Of a stretch of 64,000 nt of DNA, positions 28,316-35,122 are shown piece after piece. The notes below the pieces were generated by a model. It saw only the letters and a list, made by a program, of their open reading frames with translations. It ran no database searches and was not told the origin of the DNA. Made by a program: the position numbers and the translations under genes. Source of the stretch: Rhodoferax sp. WC2427 (lineage in GTDB: Bacteria > Pseudomonadota > Gammaproteobacteria > Burkholderiales > Burkholderiaceae_C); the NCBI RefSeq assembly GCF_040822085.1, contig NZ_CP162006.1:3410001-3474000 (forward strand), written 5' to 3'. Each line of letters begins with the position of its first letter. Position 1 is the stretch's first letter.

Positions 28316-30397
28316 TCACGCGGGTGGTATTGCCGACGCCGGATCGCTACCAGTCCGATAGCCAGCCTGCCGAGCAGCTTCTCGATGACTGTCCACGGTC
28401 CAGTCAGTGCGTAGGAAGTCCAACACCTGAAGCACCTCGTTTTCTCCAACTGAGATCTGGACCGGCATGAGCTCAAGGTGAGAAGCGGCATTGACCAACT
28501 GGATAGGGGTTCTCAGGTGTCTTAGGAAGTCTTCCGGCGTTGGCTTGTCTCCATCCCAAAGAAACAAGACCGCAGATGCTGGATCGATAGCACTCAAACC
28601 GGCCTCGCGGCTGAAGCTGCGCGGTCCGATCTCGGACTGCTGGAAGAACCTGGCGATGCCACCTTCATCGGCGAAATGGAGCGCATCCTCCTTAGTGAAA
28701 GTCGCATACGGCAGCGAATTGACCACGCAATGGACGACCTGCTTGCCCACAGCCTCCGGCATATAGGTGCTCAGAATGTCGGGGTATCGCTTGAGGCCTT
28801 CGGCTAACCGGGCGACCTGCTTGACGACTTTGCGAATGCCGAGTGAAAAGAAGTAGGCCCTGGCTGGATCTCCACCGGAAAGGCCGCGGCTCTTGCACTC
28901 AAACAGGAAAAGGTAGTCCCCCCAGACAAACGCCACGTCGTAGTCGTAGGTCTCACCTTCGCGGTCGCAGATGATGTTCTTGGCCTTGATGCCATGCTTG
29001 CCCAAGAGCTTAATCATGCTCTTCTCGAAGCGCTTGCCGCGCCCGTCAAGATTGACTTCCAGCATCCCAAGCGTCGACAGGATGATGTTAGGGATCGAGG
29101 ACGTCGCAGCAGAGATTGCAAGCAGCAGATAGCCGCCGTCCTGCAGCTTGATCAGCGGCTGATCAAACAGATCACGGCTTGCCTTGCGGTAGGTTGCATG
29201 GCCGATGAAAACCTGGGCTCTTTCCTCTTGGAGACCTAGGCGCTGCAACAGCTCCACGAGTTCGGTGTTGCTGAATCTGATGGTCAAACGATCAGCGTCA
29301 CGAGGCTGCAAAGCTTTGTGGGCGACATCCTGGAGAACCGAGTAGCCGCGAACCCACTCCGCGAGCGTCAACCCAGCGTATTCAGACTGGTCGTCCGTGA
29401 TCTCGCCTGACAGCAATTGACTGAGCGCAGTAGCTCCATGTATTTCTTGAAGCGAAACCGCCTGGTTGGGCAGCAGATCAACCTCACTGTCAGTTCCGGA
29501 AACCGCCTTCTCGTAGCGCGAATCGACGAGCACGGTCGTCCAATGCTGCCGCAAGCGCTCAGCCAACCGGGCATTGGCAACATAGTTGTATAACTCAAGG
29601 TAGTCATCAGACGGACGGGAATCCCACAGGCGCTTTACCCCGTGCTCAGCCCAAACCGGCGCAAGATCCTCTTTCCGCGTCAAGGGAGCGTCCAAATAGC
29701 GATGCCGGCGTTCCGAGAACTGCCAGTGCCTCCAAGCTGCGGCCAGCATCTGCACAGACCCAACAGCGAACCGGTCTTGGTCTGTCGGCGTGGGAAGCGA
29801 GGGCAACACAAGCACGCCCGTGTCGTCATACCAGCCATGGATATGAGCTTCCATACCGAGGGTGCTGGCGAGCGTCGCAAGAAGGAGTTCGTGAACCCCT
29901 TCAGGGTTGAACTCGTTTCCGCCCTCTCCCTTCATGGTGACTTTTCCAAGATCCAGAACCCCGCCAGCGGTGGAGTTCTCGTACATCTGCTTAAGCAGGT
30001 CGATGTACTCACGATTGGAGCGGTCGAGCAATGCCAAGACCCGAAGTTCCGGAGAAAGCGCTGCTGCTTTGGTCTTGGCGAGCAGTCCAAGGATCGACTG
30101 GTAGACACCGTCGATCTCGTTGAGTCGAACTGCGTGCGATCGGACAAACTCGGCTTGCTTCGGGCAGCTCTCGCCATCGAGATGGGAAGCCAGCTTCTCG
30201 AGGAACTTGTCGCGATTCTTCTGCTTCTTCGGATTGATCCGCTTCAAGACGAGCATATCACTGCGCCGCACGAGGCCGACTAGCTTGTCGACGTCCTGTG
30301 GAGTCATTGCGGTATCTGCCAGATGGTCTTCAAGAACCTGCCAAGAAAGCTTTTCAAGAGCTTCGCTGACAGGCGTTTCGCTGAGTTCAATCGTCAT
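28316..30397 (-). CDS. Large uncharacterised protein with PD-(D/E)xK nuclease-like motif
   Basis: A 693-aa soluble protein of unknown family. Near residues 482-502 the sequence YDYDVAFVWGDYLFLFECKS has the form of a PD-(D/E)xK core: an Asp at the start of a hairpin, then the hydrophobic strand ending E-C-K, as in Mrr, NERD and Holliday-junction resolvases. A preceding GKRFEKSMIKLLGKHGIKAK helix fits that fold. The ~480-residue N-terminal part shows no motif I recognise. It is alone on the minus strand, inserted between the repA-like gene and the iteron origin. A defence or DNA-repair nuclease is plausible (inference). Its C-terminus abuts IS-derived DNA, so it may be altered. Confidence 0.75.
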   Translation of the reverse strand: MTIELSETPVSEALEKLSWQVLEDHLADTAMTPQDVDKLVGLVRRSDMLVLKRINPKKQKNRDKFLEKLASHLDGESCPKQAEFVRSHAVRLNEIDGVYQSILGLLAKTKAAALSPELRVLALLDRSNREYIDLLKQMYENSTAGGVLDLGKVTMKGEGGNEFNPEGVHELLLATLASTLGMEAHIHGWYDDTGVLVLPSLPTPTDQDRFAVGSVQMLAAAWRHWQFSERRHRYLDAPLTRKEDLAPVWAEHGVKRLWDSRPSDDYLELYNYVANARLAERLRQHWTTVLVDSRYEKAVSGTDSEVDLLPNQAVSLQEIHGATALSQLLSGEITDDQSEYAGLTLAEWVRGYSVLQDVAHKALQPRDADRLTIRFSNTELVELLQRLGLQEERAQVFIGHATYRKASRDLFDQPLIKLQDGGYLLLAISAATSSIPNIILSTLGMLEVNLDGRGKRFEKSMIKLLGKHGIKAKNIICDREGETYDYDVAFVWGDYLFLFECKSRGLSGGDPARAYFFSLGIRKVVKQVARLAEGLKRYPDILSTYMPEAVGKQVVHCVVNSLPYATFTKEDALHFADEGGIARFFQQSEIGPRSFSREAGLSAIDPASAVLFLWDGDKPTPEDFLRHLRTPIQLVNAASHLELMPVQISVGENEVLQVLDFLRTDWTVDSHREAARQAGYRTGSDPASAIPPA

Positions 30398-30695
30398 TTG
30401 ACCCCCTAAGAATTTTCGTTCGCTCTATTGTGTGGCTATTACCAGCGGGGCCAGCGATTGCTTCACCTCAGGTCGCGTGAGTACCGGTGCCGAGGCCTAT
30501 GTTAGCAACCGCTGCGGAGCGGACGCTCATCTGTGTGTGTCATCAGAAACTGATCACAAACCTCGCCAATGGTTAGATCGCGCACCATCGCTAAAAACTG
30601 CAAAACCTGACAATGGCGACGCCCGCGAGTCGGCCAGGCCGAAAGGCTGTCACCAAAATTCTGTGGATGAGCCTGTGGACGGGCAGGACTTGTCT

Positions 30696-30838
30696 ACGCT
30701 GAAACGCCGATACGAATGCCAACCGGCGCAACCCCTTGCCCACCAACGTTTTCCAGTCTTTCAGCCGAATTTATTCACGCTGAAACACCGATATCGCTAC
30801 GCTGAAACGCCGATACGGGCACGCTGAAACGCCGATAT
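30696..30838 (+). repeat. Iterons (4 copies, three at exact 22-bp spacing)
   Basis: Copies start at 30696, 30777, 30799 and 30821, each 18 bp: ACGCTGAAACGCCGATAC, ACGCTGAAACACCGATAT, ACGCTGAAACGCCGATAC and ACGCTGAAACGCCGATAT. The last three are in tandem with a 22-bp period, about two helical turns, which places initiator monomers on one face of the DNA. The first copy is 81 bp upstream. Confidence 0.92.
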
Positions 30839-31010
30839 CACGCTTAGTCATGCAACACTTAACTTGTTGATTTAAAATGGAAATTCTCGTTAAGCGACTA
30901 CCAAGCAGGTAGTTCTTCAAATAGTTCTGCATGTATAAACAAGTAGTTGCTCGCCTTGAAAATGTGGACAAGCTATAGCTTCTGTGGTTTTTCTTGTGAG
31001 ATCGCGCAAC

Positions 31011-31019
31011 TTATCCACA
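31011..31019 (+). promoter_or_regulatory. DnaA box
   Basis: TTATCCACA, a perfect match to the DnaA consensus, lies at the right edge of the iteron origin and next to the AT-rich segment. Confidence 0.7.
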
Positions 31020-31060
31020 TCCCTGCGGTAGGGTGTAGGCATAGATGAAGGGGTGAAGTA

Positions 31061-31291
31061 ATGAGTGACCAATGCAAGCCCTACAAGCGTCGGCCAGCCG
31101 ACGACGGCGGGGAATATCTACTGATGCCCCGCGACGATGATTTCCCTGGCCAATCAATGGCTCCCGGCAAGCCAGTTCGCATTGGAATACCGATGTCGGA
31201 TCAGCCGCAATGTACGCCCAAGGTAGAAAGCTCAGCAGAAGTCGAAGCAATGGTTGAAGCGTTCTTTGCATCCCTCAACAAAGCGGGTTAA
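31061..31291 (+). CDS. Small hypothetical protein next to the origin
   Basis: 76 aa, acidic and hydrophilic, no family recognised. An AAGGGG ribosome site lies upstream of ATG 31061. The N-terminus is basic (MSDQCKPYKRRPADD) and the end is probably helical (AEVEAMVEAFFASLNKAG). Small genes of this kind are common beside iteron origins. No function can be assigned. Confidence 0.5.
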   Translation: MSDQCKPYKRRPADDGGEYLLMPRDDDFPGQSMAPGKPVRIGIPMSDQPQCTPKVESSAEVEAMVEAFFASLNKAG

Positions 31292-32034
31292 CGCACGCAG
31301 TCCTGCATCCAGGTTATGGGAGGAGGCCACCCAGATCATGAGGCCGCAGCCCCGCCCCTCGCCAGCGAGGGGAGCGAGTCGCCCTCTGTCGTCAGGGGTG
31401 CAGGCGGGGCGGTGCGCTTCGCTTCCTTCGACTGCCCCCCAGACTGGAGGCTTGGGGCGCTCCTGCCGCGTCAAGGGGCCGAGTCCTCGCCCTACGGGCT
31501 GCGGGCCGCACCAACCCCTTGACCCGTCATCCGCTGGCTGAAGCAGGCCGTGCCGCGATCCTGGCCGGGCTTCGGTTGTTGGCTGGAGGTGGTGTCAAGG
31601 GCACGCCCGGAGGCCGCATGCGGAGCGCAGCCGAAGGCGAGTACCGAACGGGTGAGGACGTGGGCGAAGCCGCACCCTTGACGCCACTGGAGGCCATGCA
31701 GCCTGTCGGCAAGGGGGAGGTCAAGGGCAACGCCCGCCGCGCCTGCCCCCGCAGCCAGTCGGGCAAGAACCGACGCAGGATGCAACCCAAAGGGGGTTGC
31801 CCAAGCGAAGCGCGGAGCAAGGGCCGCTAGTAGGAATAGTAGTAGTAAGACTATTACTATTCCTACGGAGTCCAGCTGTTGATTCCAAATGGTGACAGGG
31901 CTACCACCTGGTCGAGTTGCCGGTGTCACCAAGCCAGGCAGATGGTGACACCGCCGCGCGATCAAAGGATATCCGTTGTCATCAAAAAGACACCCCTCTG
32001 ATGCGGGGTTGAGGCTGCTGCTATGGTTCCTGCT
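31292..32034. other. GC-rich noncoding segment of the plasmid remnant
   Basis: About 740 bp of strongly GC-rich sequence with open frames on both strands, but with low-complexity, Arg/Gly/Pro-rich translations and no recognisable domain; I do not support a gene here. Its composition differs sharply from the AT-richer origin beside it. Recurrent short words such as GGAGCG and CAAGGG occur. It ends in the hairpin at 31831-31865 and then 170 bp of ordinary sequence before the convergent gene end at 32035. Confidence 0.5.
31831..31865. terminator. 16-bp stem hairpin, AT-rich
   Basis: TAGGAATAGTAGTAGT-AAG-ACTATTACTATTCCTA: 15 of 16 positions pair around a 3-nt loop. It stands out in very GC-rich surroundings. 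A terminator for the minus-strand conjugation genes is possible, but no U-tract follows, so a recombination or protein-binding site is equally possible. Confidence 0.55.
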
Positions 32035-32322
32035 CTAATGGGGGAGCGGGTAAACGCGTTCAATGTTTTGCATGTTGTAGGCGTATTCCAGGCGGCCCAA
32101 CGTCGTAGGCCGGTCGCCATCGCGCTTCACTGCCTTGGCTACCTTCGCCACATCAAGGGCATGGGCAGCCGCCAGACCGGGCACATGCGCTTTGGCTGTG
32201 CGCGGGTTTTCGGCCCTTTCCCACTCTTGCAGCCAGTGGGCAATTCGCTGGCTGTCGGCCGTGTGGCCCGTGGCATAGGTCATAAGCCGCATTAAGGCTT
32301 CGTGTTCAAGCTGATTGAGCAT
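32035..32322 (-). CDS. Hypothetical conjugation-region protein
   Basis: 95 aa, mostly helical and soluble (MLNQLEHEALMRLMTYATGH...YAYNMQNIERVYPLPH). It begins 3 bp after the VirB6-like gene stops and is the last gene of that short operon. I recall such small proteins downstream of trbL/virB6 in plasmids but know of no function. Confidence 0.6.
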   Translation of the reverse strand: MLNQLEHEALMRLMTYATGHTADSQRIAHWLQEWERAENPRTAKAHVPGLAAAHALDVAKVAKAVKRDGDRPTTLGRLEYAYNMQNIERVYPLPH

Positions 32323-32325
32323 GGC

Positions 32326-33426
32326 TTATTTCCCCTTTACGTCACCGCCTGGTTGCTTTGCCCATGCTGACCCCAAGCGTTCCTTGATGGCCTCCCGATA
32401 CGCGGGGTTGCGTGCCCATACGCTGCGACCCATAGCAAGGTGTTCGGCTCGCCGCGCTGTCGTCTGGTGGCCGGTCCGAGGGTCAAGGCGGGTTGAAGCG
32501 GGATTGACCACGTTATGAGCAGCGCCCACGGCACGGACCGGCGACATTGCGCCCGACGCAATTTGGCGCAGTGACAGCGCGGAGGTGGAAACGCCGCCGG
32601 CCAAGCCAGATGCCATGTTGCCCGCCTGCATGGCAATCCAGCTCAGAATCAGGGTCAAGCCAAACACTTGAAGGCCGGCAATATAAGGGTTTTGTATGCC
32701 TTCACCCGTCAAATCAACGCCGCCGATAAAACCATTAAATGCGACGATGCCAAAAGACATGATGAGGGCAATAATCACAATCGTGAAAATGTAATTCATC
32801 ACCTGACTTAGCCACCTGTCGAAGAACTGCGAAGTCAGCGGGAACATTGCGCAAGCAACGAAGAACGGACCAAGGGCGAACATCACGGCAAGAGAAAATT
32901 TCGCCACGATGATATTCACGCCGCCGACGATGGCAAATATCAAGGTTCCGATAGAAACGAAGATGCCAGTAATGAACCACGATGCCGCTGCGCCGATGTT
33001 CCATCCTGCATCGCTGGCTTGTTGCAAGGCGATAGAGGCCAGTTGAGCGCCCTTGTTCACGACCTCATCAAGCGTTTGATATATGGTGGAGGGCGGCGCA
33101 CCTGGAGCGGTGATTTTCAGAACGTCGGAGAGGCCAGTTTCAATACCGTTCAGCGTGCCCATGACTTGTTGATGGTATCCATCAGCAGTGAAGGCGAAAT
33201 AGGCAATGAACATGATCTTGGCCCACTGCTTCATGACAGTCCAAAAAGGCGATTCCATCGAACCCGTTGCAATCGCATAACCCGACATGACGATGTATAG
33301 GGTGACGCCGCCCAGAACGGCCATTTGCAGCTTGAACATTAAGTCGCTAGCCGCCGGCACCATGAATGCGTTGGTGGCGTTTGTGATTGTTTCACCAATG
33401 AATGTGAATAATGTGAGCTCGTCCAT
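32326..33426 (-). CDS. VirB6/TrbL-family type IV secretion membrane protein
   Basis: A 366-aa polytopic inner-membrane component of a conjugative type IV secretion channel. Hydrophobic segments include MAVLGGVTLYIVMSGYAIAT, WFITGIFVSIGTLIFAIVGG, LAVMFALGPFFVACAMFP and YIFTIVIIALIMSFGIVAF. The GPFFVACAMFP..FFDRWL block is the conserved VirB6 core. The C-terminal ~90 residues are soluble and basic. No other VirB/Tra genes are present apart from the neighbouring eexN, so this is a remnant of a transfer region and cannot form a channel by itself. Confidence 0.85.
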   Translation of the reverse strand: MDELTLFTFIGETITNATNAFMVPAASDLMFKLQMAVLGGVTLYIVMSGYAIATGSMESPFWTVMKQWAKIMFIAYFAFTADGYHQQVMGTLNGIETGLSDVLKITAPGAPPSTIYQTLDEVVNKGAQLASIALQQASDAGWNIGAAASWFITGIFVSIGTLIFAIVGGVNIIVAKFSLAVMFALGPFFVACAMFPLTSQFFDRWLSQVMNYIFTIVIIALIMSFGIVAFNGFIGGVDLTGEGIQNPYIAGLQVFGLTLILSWIAMQAGNMASGLAGGVSTSALSLRQIASGAMSPVRAVGAAHNVVNPASTRLDPRTGHQTTARRAEHLAMGRSVWARNPAYREAIKERLGSAWAKQPGGDVKGK

Positions 33427-33434
33427 AGCGTCAC

Positions 33435-33698
33435 CTACCTCGTGAATTGGGGAGGGGTGGCCTTAATATTGAAATTTTGGCTACCGAATATTGTTTGATC
33501 GTGTGCGGATTTGGCGTTGATGCAATTCGGAGTGCCCGCAATTTCGCCCGGACTGCTCTTGCACTTTTTAACCATTTCGATGCGTTCGGCGTCGTGGGCT
33601 TTGTACCAATCGACGGTTTGAACGACTTCGACGGGCTGATCTTCTTTGCAACCGGCCAACGCCATGAGCGCGGCGAGGACTATAGAGAGGTTTTTCAT
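33435..33698 (-). CDS. EexN-family entry-exclusion lipoprotein
   Basis: An 87-aa lipoprotein. The signal peptide ends in the lipobox LAGC (Cys17). The family pattern follows: DWYKAHDAERIEMVKKCKSS, then PGEIAGTPNCINAKSA, with two conserved Cys. EexN proteins in the recipient envelope block redundant transfer of a related plasmid. Placed 8 bp upstream of the VirB6-like gene, which in characterised systems is the donor-side partner of exclusion. The upstream gene overlaps its start by 4 bp. Confidence 0.85.
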   Translation of the reverse strand: MKNLSIVLAALMALAGCKEDQPVEVVQTVDWYKAHDAERIEMVKKCKSSPGEIAGTPNCINAKSAHDQTIFGSQNFNIKATPPQFTR

Positions 33699-34171
33699 TT
33701 GTCCACATCGCGGAAGTTGCCGACTTCAATCACTCGGCTATTTTTGGCTTCGTGTTCGCGAACGTATTGCAGCGCATAGGCCAGTTCGGCCGCGTCGATG
33801 ATGCGCAGCATGGCGACGACACGTAATGCACCTTCACGCGAGCCAGCCCAAGAGAGGGCGAGGCGTTCACCCGTGTTCTTGAGAAGGAGCAGGCACCCAC
33901 CGAGACATGCCGCAGACATGAACGCCGCAATGTAGGCATTCATCGGGGCGGTCTGGTGAGGTAAGTTGATGCCTGACCAAGTAACCACCGCGATCAATAG
34001 CGGCATGATGGCAAGCACTGCGGCTAGCAAATGGCCCTGGAACATCAAGGGTGCCCGCTGTAAAACCTCCCTCATGAACCCGAGCCGATCAATGCATGCC
34101 CACAAACGCCATATTGCCAGCAATATGAACGAGCAAAGCGTCGCGATGGGCAGATGACTATAAGAAACCAT
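33695..34171 (-). CDS. Small membrane protein of the conjugation remnant
   Basis: 158 aa with three or four hydrophobic segments in the first 120 residues (LPIATLCSFILLAIWRLW, GHLLAAVLAIMPLLIAVVTW, AYIAAFMSAACLGGCLLLL) and a soluble C-terminal tail. ATG 34171 was chosen because GGAGAGG is placed upstream. It overlaps eexN by 4 bp and is the first gene of the four-gene minus-strand operon. Family not recognised; a role in exclusion or mating-pair stabilisation is conceivable. Confidence 0.6.
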   Translation of the reverse strand: MVSYSHLPIATLCSFILLAIWRLWACIDRLGFMREVLQRAPLMFQGHLLAAVLAIMPLLIAVVTWSGINLPHQTAPMNAYIAAFMSAACLGGCLLLLKNTGERLALSWAGSREGALRVVAMLRIIDAAELAYALQYVREHEAKNSRVIEVGNFRDVDK

Positions 34172-34547
34172 GTTCGCCTCTCCTGAATAGGGAGGGACAC
34201 CGGGCATTTCAGCCACTCTGCCAACGCTATCGGCAGTCTTGCCCACCTTCCGAGGGCGTGCCCATGCGGGCTATCACAACGTGTCTTCCCACGTCTCCAT
34301 GCCGTTTTACGGCCATCAGCTCAGGCTTTCACAATGAGCGCCCTACCCCATCAGGGTGGAGGGCGGTGTAGAAGGTCGATGCCCCAGTTTGGGGTTAAAA
34401 AACGCGCCAGAACATGATGTTATGGCACTTGTTATTGTCTCACTTTGAAGTCGGTTGGTCGATGGTAGAAGGCATCCAGACCGTACGCAAAAAGCACCGC
34501 AGCAGTCCGACGCGCAAAGCGGAAAAGAAGACATCATGGGTTTGAAA

Positions 34548-34719
34548 TTGGTCATGACCAAATTTTGAGGGCGGCCCGGCATTTCCCGAATATTTGGTCA
34601 TGACCAAAAATATTATGCAGTGTGGACTAGTGCAGGATAGGCGAACCGCCAGTGAACTACGCGCGTACGCGTTTTTTTCTAGTGATGGCCAGTCCACGAG
34701 GATTTGGTCATGACCAAAT
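34548..34719. promoter_or_regulatory. Three palindromic operators upstream of the methyltransferase operon
   Basis: The palindrome TTGGTCATGACCAA occurs at 34548-34561, as TTTGGTCATGACCAAA at 34593-34608, and as ATTTGGTCATGACCAAAT at 34702-34719. Copies two and three head an imperfect ~110-bp tandem repeat that also shares GCAGGATAGGCGAA. Two or three near-identical palindromes in 170 bp upstream of a regulator gene are typical of autoregulated repressor sites. The likely binder is the ribbon-helix-helix protein at 34895. The rest of 34172-34894 holds no gene I can support. Confidence 0.75.
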
Positions 34720-34894
34720 ATCTGAATCGTGTGGGCTAATGCAGGATAGGCGAAGCGCCGGTAAGCTGTGCGCACAGCTACCACAAATACAACCAGAACG
34801 ACGCACGCGTCGAGCAGGTGGCACGCTGAATGTTCTACTTCCTACACGCCGCTCTGATACCATAACGCAAATGCACAGACATCTGCGGGGCGCC

Positions 34895-35116
34895 ATGAGA
34901 TTTGACGACGTGAAGAGCGACACACTGAACTTGAGGGTGTCGCCCAGCTTCAAACTTGCTTTGAAAGCTGCAGCCGACCATGAGCAACGAAGTATGGTGA
35001 ACATGCTGGAAGTTCTGGTCGCGGTTTTTTGCGAATCCAAGAACATCGCCGTTCCTGCCGTGCGAGCGACTCAAACGCGAGCCGACAAAAAACTGCACGT
35101 CAAAGCCGTGGCCTGA
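34895..35116 (+). CDS. Ribbon-helix-helix (Arc/CopG-type) DNA-binding regulator
   Basis: 73 aa. DTLNLRVSPSFKLALKAAAD, then HEQRSMVNMLEVLVAVFCE, has the beta-strand plus two-helix pattern of RHH proteins, with the DNA-contacting strand LNLRV. ATG 34895 follows GCGGGG; an in-frame ATG at 34871 has no ribosome site. It ends 6 bp before the first methyltransferase and so probably regulates that operon. The palindromes at 34548-34719 are its likely sites (inference). Confidence 0.75.
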   Translation: MRFDDVKSDTLNLRVSPSFKLALKAAADHEQRSMVNMLEVLVAVFCESKNIAVPAVRATQTRADKKLHVKAVA

Positions 35117-35122
35117 ACTGCC

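Larger units (their letters stand above)
30660..31020. other. Candidate plasmid origin of replication (oriV)
   Basis: The segment contains four copies of the iteron ACGCTGAAACGCCGATAY, an adjacent AT-rich stretch (30840-30960) suited to strand opening, a perfect DnaA box TTATCCACA at 31011-31019 and a near-match TGTGGATGA at 30663-30671. This is the standard layout of an iteron-controlled theta replicon. The RepA-like gene at 26673 would be its initiator. There is no credible protein-coding gene in 30398-31060. Confidence 0.8.

Noticed and set aside
30432..30827. 131-codon open frame in the origin region
   Set aside because: It reads through the iterons (repeated TLKRRYE/TLKHRYR), has no ribosome site and no family features; the DNA is better explained as an origin.
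30696..30838. CRISPR-like array
   Set aside because: The 18-bp repeats have 4-bp spacers and no cas genes are near; they fit plasmid iterons.
31492..31965. Open frames on both strands of the GC-rich block
   Set aside because: Long frames are expected by chance at this GC content; translations are low-complexity and lack domains.
34343..34784. Minus-strand frames across the palindrome repeats
   Set aside because: They translate the repeated operator DNA and have no start signals or recognisable motifs.
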